Shown: positions 14,939 to 22,436, counted from the stretch's first letter. The stretch is DNA of 44,747 nt from Siminovitchia fortis (GCF_003605365.2 NZ_QYTU02000034.1:1-44747); one strand, 5' to 3'. Numbers and translations: made by a program. The notes: generated by a model not told the origin, from the sequence alone.

Positions 14939-15940
14939 GTGATTAAGATTCTTGAGCTTTTTGGCGGAATCGGCGCTCCGAGAAAAGCGCTTATCAACTT
15001 AGGTGTGGATCATAAGTCAATTGACTATGTGGAAATAGACGAGCGTCGAGTGAGGGTTTATAACGCCATGTACGATAACCGATACAAAGCAGAGTCTGTT
15101 GTGGGATATAACCTAAAGCCAGATATCCTTATTCACGGATCGCCATGTCAAGACTTTTCACGCGCTCGGCTGCGCTGGGGTGCTCGAGACGGTGGAGAAG
15201 GAGAACAATCATCTTTGCTCTCTGAAACGGTGAAAATTATTAAGAACATGGGTAGTTGGAAACCTAGTGTCGTAATCTGGGAAAACGTCAAAGGTGTATT
15301 AGACCGGGATATGATCGGCGCTTTTAATGAATACATCGAAAGCTTGGAGGAATTGGGTTATAAAACATCATTTGATGTACTGAACGCAATGGATTTTGGG
15401 ATACCGCAGGCGCGGGAAAGGGTATTTGCTATTAGTCGGCTGGATGGAGTGGCTTTTGATTTTGGAAAGCTGAGGCGGAGAGAAACGCCGCACATTGATA
15501 ACTTTTTAGAAGAAAAAGTGACTGATGAAAAATATTTTATCAACATACCTTCCATGACATCGAAAATACGCGAAATCAATCCGGAGGGAGTAGCAGGGTA
15601 CAGCCGTATGCTGGATGTTATTGATACACATTGCTGGACTATCACAGAGCGCCAGGATCGCTGTCCGAATGCTGGCATAATCAGAACGGGAACTAAGCAA
15701 TACAGATACTTGACCGAGCGAGAGGTTTGGCGGTTGATGGGATTCGATGATGAAGACTTTGACGCAGCTCTTAAAGAATTTCCAGGGCGGGAAGGATTCA
15801 GAAATGCTACCTTGTATGCAATGGCTGGAAACAGCATAGTTGTCAACGTGCTGGAAGCGATATTCGATGTTTTGCTCAACGGAAACTCTGAAACGGACTT
15901 TATAAGCAATAAGGACGGCCAGTTGAAATTAATTTGTTGA
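14939..15940 (+). CDS. DNA (cytosine-5) methyltransferase
   Basis: A 333-residue C5 methyltransferase that transfers a methyl group from SAM to a cytosine. Motif I (LELFGGIGAPRKAL), motif IV with the catalytic Cys near residue 70 (GSPCQDFS), motif VI (WENVKG), motif VIII (QARERVF) and motif X (YAMAGNSIVV) are all present. No matching restriction enzyme gene is visible, so it is a solitary phage methyltransferase, probably protecting phage DNA against host restriction. The target cannot be read from sequence. The GTG start lacks a strong ribosome binding site. Confidence 0.95.
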   Translation: MIKILELFGGIGAPRKALINLGVDHKSIDYVEIDERRVRVYNAMYDNRYKAESVVGYNLKPDILIHGSPCQDFSRARLRWGARDGGEGEQSSLLSETVKIIKNMGSWKPSVVIWENVKGVLDRDMIGAFNEYIESLEELGYKTSFDVLNAMDFGIPQARERVFAISRLDGVAFDFGKLRRRETPHIDNFLEEKVTDEKYFINIPSMTSKIREINPEGVAGYSRMLDVIDTHCWTITERQDRCPNAGIIRTGTKQYRYLTEREVWRLMGFDDEDFDAALKEFPGREGFRNATLYAMAGNSIVVNVLEAIFDVLLNGNSETDFISNKDGQLKLIC

Positions 15941-15951
15941 GGAGCGATTTC

Positions 15952-16104
15952 ATGAGGGCTAGAAAACCAAACACAAAACGCAAATACCGCGCTGGCCACT
16001 ACCTCTTATACCGCAGAGAGGAACGTGATCAAGTCTGGATCTATGAATACTTACAAAATCACGAAGTCAAGGCCCGGCTCCGGCAGGGGTGGAGGATAGC
16101 GTGA
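15952..16104 (+). CDS. Basic protein, 50 aa
   Basis: An ATG behind GAGGAGCG, coding for a very basic peptide (MRARKPNTKRKYRAGHYLLY). It overlaps the next gene by 4 bases. It may bind nucleic acid by charge alone; function unknown. Confidence 0.5.
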   Translation: MRARKPNTKRKYRAGHYLLYRREERDQVWIYEYLQNHEVKARLRQGWRIA

Positions 16105-16349
16105 GATACACAGAAACGTTGTCAGAAGCTGCCACGCGCGTTTTGAAGGATTTAGAAAATGATTTGGAGCATTTGAAAAGTATATCGGCTAAAGAAACTC
16201 GTTTGACGCAAGGGGCATTTTTAATCGGTCGGCTCCAAAGTTTAAGTTCCCTTTTTATTCATTTATCGAACGCTGACGACGTTTTAAAACGGATCAAAAT
16301 ATTAAGGGATGAAGCGAGCGAAATCACATATGAGGGAGTGATTTCATGA
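16101..16349 (+). CDS. Hypothetical helical protein, 82 aa
   Basis: The GTG at 16101 is preferred to the one at 16089, which lies inside the GGTGGAGG ribosome binding site. The product is all-helical and amphipathic. It is translationally coupled at both ends (4-base overlaps). No family recognised. Confidence 0.55.
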   Translation: MRYTETLSEAATRVLKDLENDLEHLKSISAKETRLTQGAFLIGRLQSLSSLFIHLSNADDVLKRIKILRDEASEITYEGVIS

Positions 16350-16474
16350 GACAGAAAGGTGATAAATATCGGCCCATCGTTCATATCCTCAAAACTAAAA
16401 AGGGAGTGCCTACCGTCATTTATGTGAGCGGTAGGCGATACTCCTTGCAACATCCGGATCAGTTTAAGAGATGA
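16346..16474 (+). CDS. Small basic protein, 42 aa
   Basis: Starts as ATGA over the previous stop. The product is basic and beta-rich (GDKYRPIVHILKTKKG, VIYVSGRRYSL). It is the last plus-strand gene before a small minus-strand gene whose stop lies 1 base away. Function unknown. Confidence 0.5.
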   Translation: MRQKGDKYRPIVHILKTKKGVPTVIYVSGRRYSLQHPDQFKR

Positions 16475-16475
16475 A

Positions 16476-16694
16476 TCACATCTCTTTCCCGATGCTGGAA
16501 ATAGATTTTTCAAGGGATTCTTTGATTCGATACGGCCAGGCTAAAATAGGTATCATTTCGGTACGAACGTCTTCAATATCAAACTTTGGCTCATTGATGA
16601 CCTTTTTTAGACGATCTAAGCAATCTATGAGGCTGTCGATTTTGTAATTGATGTCCTCGAGATCGCTTTTATGCAAACGGCGTTTGATTCTCAT
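16476..16694 (-). CDS. Minus-strand helical protein, 72 aa
   Basis: Runs against the surrounding operon. AAGGAGGG lies 5 bases before the ATG at 16694, and TATATT (complement of 16711-16716) could be its -10, though the -35 is weak. The product is a charged coiled-coil-like protein (LEDINYKIDSLIDCLDRL). It meets the plus-strand gene ending at 16474 tail to tail. Function unknown; a real ribosome binding site and clean spacing make a chance frame unlikely. Confidence 0.55.
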   Translation of the reverse strand: MRIKRRLHKSDLEDINYKIDSLIDCLDRLKKVINEPKFDIEDVRTEMIPILAWPYRIKESLEKSISSIGKEM

Positions 16695-16699
16695 AATAT

Positions 16700-16740
16700 C
16701 CCTCCTTGTCAATAATATAGCCAGATATCGGCAAGGAGGG
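16700..16740. repeat. 9-bp inverted repeat covering a ribosome binding site
   Basis: CCCTCCTTG (16700-16708) and CAAGGAGGG (16732-16740) are perfect complements around 23 bases. In a minus-strand transcript begun further upstream the arms would pair and hide the ribosome binding site of the 16476-16694 gene. A transcript begun at the TATATT inside the loop would lack the blocking arm. Confidence 0.45.
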
Positions 16741-16817
16741 AAGAATACGGAAGTTTGAAAGGCTAATAAGTTAGTACGGTTTTGATAAAAAAGGCGACAT
16801 AGAAAGGAGTGTTAAAA

Positions 16818-17048
16818 GTGGCTGATACAAGCGGAATGAAAATAAAATTTGTAGTCCTGAAAAAAGAAGATGTTTATCGCTTACCTGCTGAACAACAGGC
16901 TAATTTAGGTGAAGTGTGGCAAATGATAGCAGAGAATCGCAAAAAAGAAGGAAAACGCGGTTATCCAAAATACCTAGTAATCAATACCGACGAGTCGTAT
17001 GCAGATGAAGTCATCGAAATTTTAAAACGAAATGGTCATTGGGGTTAA
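16818..17048 (+). CDS. Hypothetical protein, 76 aa
   Basis: The GTG at 16818 is chosen because the one at 16809 overlaps the AAAGGAGTG site. The product has an alpha/beta pattern ending in a helix (YADEVIEILKRNGHW) and resembles small phage proteins of unknown role. It starts a new plus-strand run after the minus-strand gene. Confidence 0.6.
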   Translation: MADTSGMKIKFVVLKKEDVYRLPAEQQANLGEVWQMIAENRKKEGKRGYPKYLVINTDESYADEVIEILKRNGHWG

Positions 17049-17088
17049 TACACAGTTCGGAGAAATTAACAGTTAAGGGGGCTTGAAA

Positions 17089-17880
17089 TTGAGACGTGGA
17101 AAAAAGTGGTCAGAAGAAGAGCTTGAGTATCTTGAAGATAAATGGGGAGCCGTGAGCATTAAGGGGATAGCCAAAAAACTTAATCGATCAGTTAACGCTG
17201 TAAAGTTAAAAGCCCAGAGAATGGGGCTTGGTGATGCCCGTTCCCATTTTGACGGAATTACAGTTAGTCAGCTCTCCCTGGTACTGAACACTCATTACGG
17301 AATATTGAAAAACTGGATTAAACTTTATGATTTCCCTGCAAGGAAAAAGGTTTTTGCTGCAGAAAACAAAGTCCTGGTCGTCACCTACCAAGATTTTTGG
17401 AAATGGGCGAAAGAAAACAGACACATGCTTGATTTCAGTAGATTTGAAAGGCTATCACTTGGACCGGAACCAAAGTGGGTGGAGGAAAAGAGAAAGGCTG
17501 ACCAAATCAAAAAGTTGCATGTGCCGAAACCGCATAATACGCCTTGGAGCAAAGATGATGACGAAAAGTTGAAATGGATGCTTAATCAATTCAAATACAC
17601 TTATCCGGAGATTGCAGAAGAATTAAAACGGAGCCAGGCAGCCGTGAAAAGAAGGATACTGGATCTCGGTTTGAAACAAAGACCCATAAGGCTGCCGAAT
17701 CACATTAAATACTCTCCTGAAGAAGAGCGACTGCTAATTGATCTGTTGGGAAAGGGATATTGCTTTGAAGAAATCGCCGACCGATTAAACAGGAGCGCCC
17801 TGGGAGTTCGAGGAAAAGCGGAAAGGCTTGGGTACAAATTCAAAAATGGCGTTCCTTATCTCGAAAAAGAAATTGGTTAG
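17089..17880 (+). CDS. Multi-repeat SANT/Myb-like HTH DNA-binding protein
   Basis: A 263-residue protein with three SANT/HTH-like repeats. Repeat 1: WSEEELEYLEDKWGAVS with IAKKLNRSVNAVKLKAQRMG. Repeat 2: WSKDDDEKLKWMLNQF with IAEELKRSQAAVKRRI. Repeat 3: YSPEEERLLIDLLGKGY with IADRLNRSALGVRGKAERLG. A MerR-like segment (NTHYGILKNWIKLYDFPA) lies between the first two. It is probably a transcription or DNA-binding factor acting before the late switch. The TTG at 17089 fits the AAGGGGG spacing better than 17083. Confidence 0.75.
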   Translation: MRRGKKWSEEELEYLEDKWGAVSIKGIAKKLNRSVNAVKLKAQRMGLGDARSHFDGITVSQLSLVLNTHYGILKNWIKLYDFPARKKVFAAENKVLVVTYQDFWKWAKENRHMLDFSRFERLSLGPEPKWVEEKRKADQIKKLHVPKPHNTPWSKDDDEKLKWMLNQFKYTYPEIAEELKRSQAAVKRRILDLGLKQRPIRLPNHIKYSPEEERLLIDLLGKGYCFEEIADRLNRSALGVRGKAERLGYKFKNGVPYLEKEIG

Positions 17881-17891
17881 GCGGTGATCCC

Positions 17892-18242
17892 ATGCAAGAA
17901 ATCGAATACGGACTGAGGGGGAGAGTGGGAGTGAGTGTTGAGGATTGTCGTGTATGCGCAATCGAAAAAATAAAAAGGGAATTAAAACGAGCCAAAAGTG
18001 ACCAGTGGACATTTGATATAGATGACATTGACTTGCTTGTTTCAACTGTTGAGGAACAGCAAAAAGAATTATCCCAACTCGGCGAGGAGTTAGGACAGTG
18101 GGAAGGCCTTGAACTTGATTTTAAAGAGGAAATAGAACGATTGCAGAAGGAAATAGAATGGTTGAAGCTACAATCTCTTAGTGTTAAAGAAATCGCCCGC
18201 CATTCCGATAGACGGCATAGAGGATCATATCGCCAGAGATGA
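17892..18242 (+). CDS. Coiled-coil protein, 116 aa
   Basis: Begins with a CRVC motif (about residues 19-22). A long coiled coil follows (about 50-95: EEQQKELSQLGEELGQWEG, then EEIERLQKEIEWLKLQ) and a basic tail. GGCGGTGAT precedes the ATG. No family recognised. It lies just before the sigma-like gene and could partner it, but that is only position. Confidence 0.55.
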   Translation: MQEIEYGLRGRVGVSVEDCRVCAIEKIKRELKRAKSDQWTFDIDDIDLLVSTVEEQQKELSQLGEELGQWEGLELDFKEEIERLQKEIEWLKLQSLSVKEIARHSDRRHRGSYRQR

Positions 18243-18257
18243 AAAGGGGGCTTTGAT

Positions 18258-18743
18258 ATGTGGATTGACAAAATGATCATTGAATATGAGGAAGGCCGAA
18301 AGGATCTTTATAAAATAAAGGATAGGCTGGGAGAATCTCAGATTGATAAGATGGACCGGACCCAGGTGAACGGAATGATCAACGATATGTCCTTTGCTAT
18401 CGACTGGATGCGGACAGGCAGGCGGCCGGGGAATCTGCGGGGGATAGATCGGCGGTCGGCATATCAGCGTAGAATTTTGGTTGATATGGACCTAATGCCG
18501 AGCCTTGATATCCAGCCGGAGCCAAGGGAATTGGGTGAGGATGAAAAACAGGCGTTGGTCAACATGCTCATTGATTTATCACACAGGGAAAGGCAGTGTT
18601 ATTTGCTCCATATGGCACAGGGATGGAGCATGCAGGAGATAGCAGATGAATTGGGAATATCTAAGCCATCTGTTCAAGTTTTCATCAAAAGAGCCAAGAA
18701 TAAAATAAAAAGAAAACTTTCTTGTCATACGAATGTCATATGA
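18258..18743 (+). CDS. Xpf/ArpU-type sigma-like late activator
   Basis: A 161-residue positive-control protein. The N-terminal part carries the family signature around DWMRTGRRPGNLRGIDRR. The C-terminal ~55 residues form a sigma-70 region 4-like HTH (LSHRERQCYLLHMAQGWS then MQEIADELGISKPSVQVF). PBSX Xpf and related proteins switch on late genes in Bacillus prophages. Its position at the end of the early region, just before the structured leader and packaging genes, fits that role. Confidence 0.85.
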   Translation: MWIDKMIIEYEEGRKDLYKIKDRLGESQIDKMDRTQVNGMINDMSFAIDWMRTGRRPGNLRGIDRRSAYQRRILVDMDLMPSLDIQPEPRELGEDEKQALVNMLIDLSHRERQCYLLHMAQGWSMQEIADELGISKPSVQVFIKRAKNKIKRKLSCHTNVI

Positions 18744-18949
18744 TGCCACTTATAGGTGAAGAGTGTTTTTGGTATCTGTCAGCGCTGTCCCTTGGAAAAG
18801 GATGGCGCATCAAGGGGACTGCGAATGCGCGGGCTCCTTTTATTGTCTGAAACCGTGCCAGACGCGGCGGTAGGACACCGGTGCTGCTTACTTACAGTAG
18901 GTGGCCTGCAAAGGTTTGCGCTGTACCCATAAACAGCGCTATTTTAATT
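18744..18949 (+). ncRNA. Structured RNA leader with alternative terminator pairing
   Basis: A gene-free stretch with many stable stems: GTCCCTTG (18787) with CAAGGGGAC (18811, one bulge), GTCTG/CAGAC (18845/18859), AGGACACC/GGTGGCCT (18872/18900, one mismatch) and GCAAA/TTTGC (about 18908/18915). AGCGCTGT at 18781-18788 is repeated as GCGCTGT at 18918-18924. Both can pair with ACAGCGCT at 18933-18940, either closing the whole structure or forming the terminator. That is the layout of a riboswitch or RNA antiterminator. I do not recognise the class. TGTCATA is repeated 11 bp apart at 18723 and 18734. Confidence 0.55.
18918..18949 (+). terminator. Intrinsic terminator at end of the RNA leader
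   Basis: GCGCTGT and ACAGCGC form a perfect 7-bp GC-rich stem with an 8-base loop, followed by TATTTTAATT. It would end transcription from the early region unless the 3' arm pairs with 18781-18788 instead. Confidence 0.65.
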
Positions 18950-18986
18950 GTCAATAAATGTCGAATGATATTAATAGGAAAATAGT

Positions 18987-19016
18987 CCTTTTTGGCGAAA
19001 TAGGTAGTCAAAAAGG
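18987..19016 (+). promoter_or_regulatory. Hairpin that hides the next ribosome binding site
   Basis: CCTTTTTG (18987-18994) is complementary to CAAAAAGG (19009-19016), which overlaps the AAGGAGG site of the gene at 19028. When folded, translation of that gene would be blocked. Confidence 0.5.
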
Positions 19017-19027
19017 AGGAGATGTGG

Positions 19028-19210
19028 TTGAAAAAGTATTCTGTTTATGCGCTATTAAAAAACGGACAGGATATTCAATTTGAGACTGACACGAATATTA
19101 AAGTGGCAATGCCGGTCATGATTGATGGTGCCAGGTTCCTGGTGACGAAAGAAGAAATCGTGTTGAACCTGGATGAAGTAGAAAAACTGGAAATGGTACA
19201 GATTAAATAA
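19028..19210 (+). CDS. Hypothetical beta-rich protein, 60 aa
   Basis: The TTG at 19028 gives an 8-base spacing to AGGAGG; the ATG at 19022 would be only 2 bases away. The product is small and beta-rich (KKYSVYALLKNGQDIQFE, VMIDGARFLVTKEEIVL) with no recognised domain. It stands alone between the structured leader and a strong terminator, forming its own unit. Confidence 0.6.
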   Translation: MKKYSVYALLKNGQDIQFETDTNIKVAMPVMIDGARFLVTKEEIVLNLDEVEKLEMVQIK

Positions 19211-19216
19211 CCAATC

Positions 19217-19248
19217 AAGCACTTATCCTATCGGGTAGGTGCTTTTTT
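19217..19248 (+). terminator. Strong intrinsic terminator
   Basis: AAGCACTTATCC and GGGTAGGTGCTT pair over 12 positions (two G-T) with a TATC loop, followed by six T. It closes the unit of the 60-aa gene just before the packaging genes. Confidence 0.85.
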
Positions 19249-19268
19249 ATATAAGGAGAGTGGAGAAC

Positions 19269-19370
19269 ATGGCGGACAATAAGTCGCGCGAAGGTAAACT
19301 AATTGGTGGAAAAAGGTATTGTGGTAAGACAACAGAATTAATTAGGAGAGCGTTCAGAGATCAGTTTTAA
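19269..19370 (+). CDS. 33-aa peptide
   Basis: The ATG lies behind AAGGAGAGTGGAG. The product is basic and includes GGKRYCGKTTELIRRAF. It is too short for a P-loop enzyme despite the GKT. It overlaps the start region of a zinc-ribbon frame; function unknown. Confidence 0.4.
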   Translation: MADNKSREGKLIGGKRYCGKTTELIRRAFRDQF

Positions 19371-19494
19371 TAGTTGTCCTCAGTGTGGAGGAAATGAATT
19401 GGAGCATATGAAAATGACGACGTTGGAAGGTGCCGTGTACGCATGTAAAACTACTTGTTTGAATTGTGGGTGGTGCAAATCGGAAAACAGATGA
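19360..19494 (+). CDS. Zinc-ribbon peptide, start unresolved
   Basis: The frame holds two CxxC pairs: CPQCGG near 19375 and CLNCGWC near 19458, the pattern of a small zinc ribbon. It has no ATG, GTG or TTG before the first pair; the best spacing to AGGAG is the ATC at 19360. An unusual start, a frameshift from the 33-aa gene or a degenerate gene are all possible. It ends in an ATGA overlap with the next peptide. Confidence 0.4.
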   Translation: MSFNSCPQCGGNELEHMKMTTLEGAVYACKTTCLNCGWCKSENR

Positions 19495-19580
19495 TTGAGA
19501 TAGGTTGGGTGCTAACAAAGTATATAAGTATTCCAATCATTGTGGTGGTAATCATAGGCACATTATTCATTAAGAGGTGA
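19491..19580 (+). CDS. 29-aa membrane peptide
   Basis: Overlaps the zinc-ribbon stop as ATGA. It contains one membrane segment (YISIPIIVVVIIGTLFI) followed by a Lys-Arg end, suggesting a single-pass membrane peptide. Function unknown. Confidence 0.45.
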   Translation: MIEIGWVLTKYISIPIIVVVIIGTLFIKR

Positions 19581-19585
19581 GTGGA

Positions 19586-19885
19586 GTGGATTTAGAAACT
19601 AAAGTAAGGAAGCTAAAACTCAAACCATTAACTGATGAAATCAGATATGATGTAGCGATAAAAAAAGAGAACGTCTATCTTTATGATAAGTATGATTATT
19701 ACTTCACTGATAAGGATGGAGGACAGTATTTTTTCTCAAAAGAATACTTGGAGTCTACGCCATACAGGCAGTTAGTGAAAGGGCATAGGCGATCAAGAGG
19801 GAAGGACTTGCAGTCTAGGATAGACCGAGTCACGTTTAAATTTTATTTAACAAGACGAAGGTTACTGCACAGACTACTAGGGTGA
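19586..19885 (+). CDS. Hypothetical protein, 99 aa
   Basis: The GTG at 19586 fits the AGAGGTGAG site better than 19577. The first half is acidic and Tyr-rich (ENVYLYDKYDYYFTDKDGG), the second half strongly basic (RVTFKFYLTRRRLLHRLLG). No domain recognised. It lies directly upstream of the packaging HNH gene. Confidence 0.5.
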   Translation: MDLETKVRKLKLKPLTDEIRYDVAIKKENVYLYDKYDYYFTDKDGGQYFFSKEYLESTPYRQLVKGHRRSRGKDLQSRIDRVTFKFYLTRRRLLHRLLG

Positions 19886-19889
19886 TACT

Positions 19890-20252
19890 TTGGCAGAGTA
19901 CAAAGCAGAAAGCCACAGGCGATATGATAAACACAAACGTGACCAAGGAGCCAAGAAGTTCTACAACAGCAAAGCCTGGCAAGTGTGCAGGTCCATTGCA
20001 TTAGCGAGAGACAACTATCTTTGTCAAGAGTGCCTTAAGCAAGGGAAGATTACTCCATATAATGTTGTGCATCACATTAAATCAAGGAAAGAATATCCCG
20101 AACTTGCATTGGATGTGGACAACCTCATCTGCGTGTGTCACAAGTGCCATAACGAATCACATCCAGAAAAAGGGAAAGGGAAAGAAAACAAAAAGCAGAC
20201 AAAACGAAAAATAAAAGTGGTGGAATCGAAACCGAATCGAGAAATCATTTAG
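19890..20252 (+). CDS. HNH endonuclease of the packaging module
   Basis: A 120-residue HNH nuclease with FYNSKAWQVCRSIALARDNY, C..C at CQECLKQGK, the HNH core NVVHHIKSRKEYPELALD, N at VDNLICVCHKCHNESH. In cos-type HK97-like phages this nuclease lies next to the terminase genes and is needed with terminase for cohesive-end cutting. It sits directly before the candidate cos region and the small terminase. Confidence 0.92.
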   Translation: MAEYKAESHRRYDKHKRDQGAKKFYNSKAWQVCRSIALARDNYLCQECLKQGKITPYNVVHHIKSRKEYPELALDVDNLICVCHKCHNESHPEKGKGKENKKQTKRKIKVVESKPNREII

Positions 20253-20345
20253 CCCCCCCTGCCCCGAAATGTCGAAGGGCGACGAACAAAAGACCGGGCG
20301 CGCTCCATCGCTTGCAACGTGGGATCAAAAATATAAAAAGTACGC
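20253..20345. other. Candidate cos region
   Basis: A GC-rich gene-free gap between the HNH and small terminase genes. It contains a C-tract (CCCCCCCTGCCCC, 20253-20265), GTCG-AAGGG-CGAC and CCGGGCGCGC. HNH-associated, P27-type terminases usually cut cos nearby, and such C-rich stretches are typical there. A 36-codon frame starting at 20269 also crosses it. The exact cut position cannot be read. Confidence 0.4.
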
Positions 20346-20365
20346 TGAGGAAGGAGGCGGGCCGA

Positions 20366-20701
20366 ATGGCAAAACCTAAAAATAATTTTTATAATAAAGA
20401 AGCCAAAAGCGCTTTTGACCATATTTACAAAGAGTTGGAAGAAGAAACGAAATACATTGATGAAGATTTGATTGTCTCTTACTGCAATTTAAGGAGTCAA
20501 GAAATCGAATTAAATGAATTGGTCAAGGAAGAAGGTTATAGGGTAACAAATGTGAATAGTCGTGGGGGAGAAACGCACCAAATCAATCCGACGTATCGAG
20601 CGTACTTATCATGTGTGGCAGAAAAAAATAAGATTTACAGTAAAATCAACAAACTTCTGCCGGAGATTGATGGTGAGTTAGATGGCTTCGAGGACTTCTA
20701 A
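20366..20701 (+). CDS. terS: Terminase small subunit, P27 family
   Basis: A 111-residue DNA-recognition subunit of the packaging motor. It shows the helical P27-type pattern (AKSAFDHIYKELEEE, DEDLIVSYCNLRSQEIELNE) and the INPTYRAYLSCVAEKNKIY segment, ending in an acidic tail. The ATG at 20366 follows AAGGAGG at normal spacing. It overlaps the large subunit gene by 20 bases. Confidence 0.85.
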   Translation: MAKPKNNFYNKEAKSAFDHIYKELEEETKYIDEDLIVSYCNLRSQEIELNELVKEEGYRVTNVNSRGGETHQINPTYRAYLSCVAEKNKIYSKINKLLPEIDGELDGFEDF

Positions 20702-22412
20702 AAATGGTGTCATTAAGGTATTAAATAAACCATCAAAAAAACTACTGGCTACTTGGTACGCGGAACAAGTCATATCCGGCAAGATCGTTGCTGGGGAAAA
20801 GGTGATTTTAGCAGCAAAAAGACATATTAGAGACTTGAAAAGGCAAGGAACAAAGTCGTTTCCCTATATTTTTGATGAAGAAACGGGACATAGGCCGATA
20901 CGTTTTATCGAAAAATATTGCAAACCGTCAAAGGGAAATTTCAAACAGTTGATACTTCAACCGTGGCAACACTTTGTTTTAGGTTCGTTATTCGGGTGGA
21001 TTCATAAAGAAACAAAGTTAAGGCGCTTCAAGGAGGGCCTTATTTTTGTTGCCAGAAAACAAGGGAAAACCACAATGATTTCTGGTGCTGCCAACTATGG
21101 TGTCAGCAAAGATGACGAGAAAGGCGCAGACATCATTTTGCTGGCAAATTCTATGAAGCAGGCAAGGTTGTTATTTGATGAATCAAAAAAGATGATTCAA
21201 TCATCTCCTGCATTAAAAAAGAGATTCAGAACGTTGCGGGACGCCATCCACTATGATAAAACCTTTTCCAAAATCGAACCACAGGCAAGCGATTCGGAAC
21301 GATTGGACGGACTTAATACGCACATCGGGATATTCGATGAAATCCATGAGTACAAGGATTACAAATTAATCAATGTCATTAAAAATTCACGTGGGAGCCG
21401 GGACCAACCTTTATTAATTTATATAACAACAGCCGGCTATCAGTTAGATGGCCCGTTGGTCGATTATTATGAGCAAGGTGTGGATGTCCTGAATGGTGTG
21501 ATTGACGACGAAAGAACGTTTTATTACTTGGCAAGCCTTGACAGCGCGGATGAATTTGATCGCCCTGAAATGTGGGTGAAGGCAAGCCCGAATATGGGCG
21601 TTTCAGTTAAATTGCAGGATATGGTTGAGGATTGGGAAAAAGCAAAGCGAATTCCCGCCGAAAGAAATGACTTCATCACTAAACGTTTCAACATCTTTGT
21701 TCAAGCCGACGAACAGTCCTTTTTAGATTATGAAGTTATTAAGAGGAACGATAAAACCATTGACATTTCCACCCTTGAAGGGGCGAATTGTGTAGCTGGA
21801 TTTGACTTGTCGCAGACAGAGGATTTCACGTCTGCATGTTTAGAATTCCCGTTGGACACGGGCAAGGTTTTTGTTTTATCTCATTCGTGGATTCCTAATA
21901 AAAAAGTAATCAGTGACAATGAGAAAATTCCTTATCGGGAGTGGGAGAAAGAAGGATTATTGACCATCTGCCCGGGTGATTATGTGGATTATCGCCTTGT
22001 TTATGATTGGTTTGTGGAACAATCGAAGCGATTTAATATTGAATTGATTACCTATGACCCTGCCAACGCCTATCGTCTTGTGGAAGATTTAAAGTCGTTT
22101 GGATTCAACACCTTGCTTGTAAGACAGGGCCATATGACATTGAGTCCGGCTTTGAAAGACGCAAAAGAATTATTCCTCGACGGAAAAGTTATTTTTAATA
22201 ACAACAGGTTGTTCCGATGGTACATCAATAATGTACAACTTGTGGAAGATCGTAACGGAAATTGGCTGCCGACGAAACAAAATCGCTATCGAAAAATAGA
22301 TGGCTTTGCGGCGTTTTTAAACAGCCATACGGAAGTAATGAAAAAAATGGTTGGGCCTCAGGGTAGCGGAAAAATCACATTTATGTCCGTTAAAGATTTG
22401 TTAGGGAACTGA
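20682..22412 (+). CDS. terL: Terminase large subunit
   Basis: A 576-residue packaging ATPase and nuclease of the Terminase_1 (YmfN-like) family. The ATPase domain has a Walker A (FVARKQGKTT, about 123), a Walker B with catalytic Glu (IGIFDEIHEY, about 215) and a coupling TTAGY. The nuclease domain has Asp in AGFDLSQTEDFT (about 371) and further acidic residues (YDPANA, DAKELFLDGK). It drives DNA into the prohead at the portal vertex. It starts inside terS with a GGTGAG site. Confidence 0.97.
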   Translation: MASRTSKNGVIKVLNKPSKKLLATWYAEQVISGKIVAGEKVILAAKRHIRDLKRQGTKSFPYIFDEETGHRPIRFIEKYCKPSKGNFKQLILQPWQHFVLGSLFGWIHKETKLRRFKEGLIFVARKQGKTTMISGAANYGVSKDDEKGADIILLANSMKQARLLFDESKKMIQSSPALKKRFRTLRDAIHYDKTFSKIEPQASDSERLDGLNTHIGIFDEIHEYKDYKLINVIKNSRGSRDQPLLIYITTAGYQLDGPLVDYYEQGVDVLNGVIDDERTFYYLASLDSADEFDRPEMWVKASPNMGVSVKLQDMVEDWEKAKRIPAERNDFITKRFNIFVQADEQSFLDYEVIKRNDKTIDISTLEGANCVAGFDLSQTEDFTSACLEFPLDTGKVFVLSHSWIPNKKVISDNEKIPYREWEKEGLLTICPGDYVDYRLVYDWFVEQSKRFNIELITYDPANAYRLVEDLKSFGFNTLLVRQGHMTLSPALKDAKELFLDGKVIFNNNRLFRWYINNVQLVEDRNGNWLPTKQNRYRKIDGFAAFLNSHTEVMKKMVGPQGSGKITFMSVKDLLGN

Positions 22413-22436
22413 CCATAATTGAAAGGTGGTGAGAGT

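Noticed and set aside
15358-15999. 213-codon minus-strand open frame
   Set aside because: Antisense shadow of the C5 methyltransferase, whose motifs are all intact on the plus strand.
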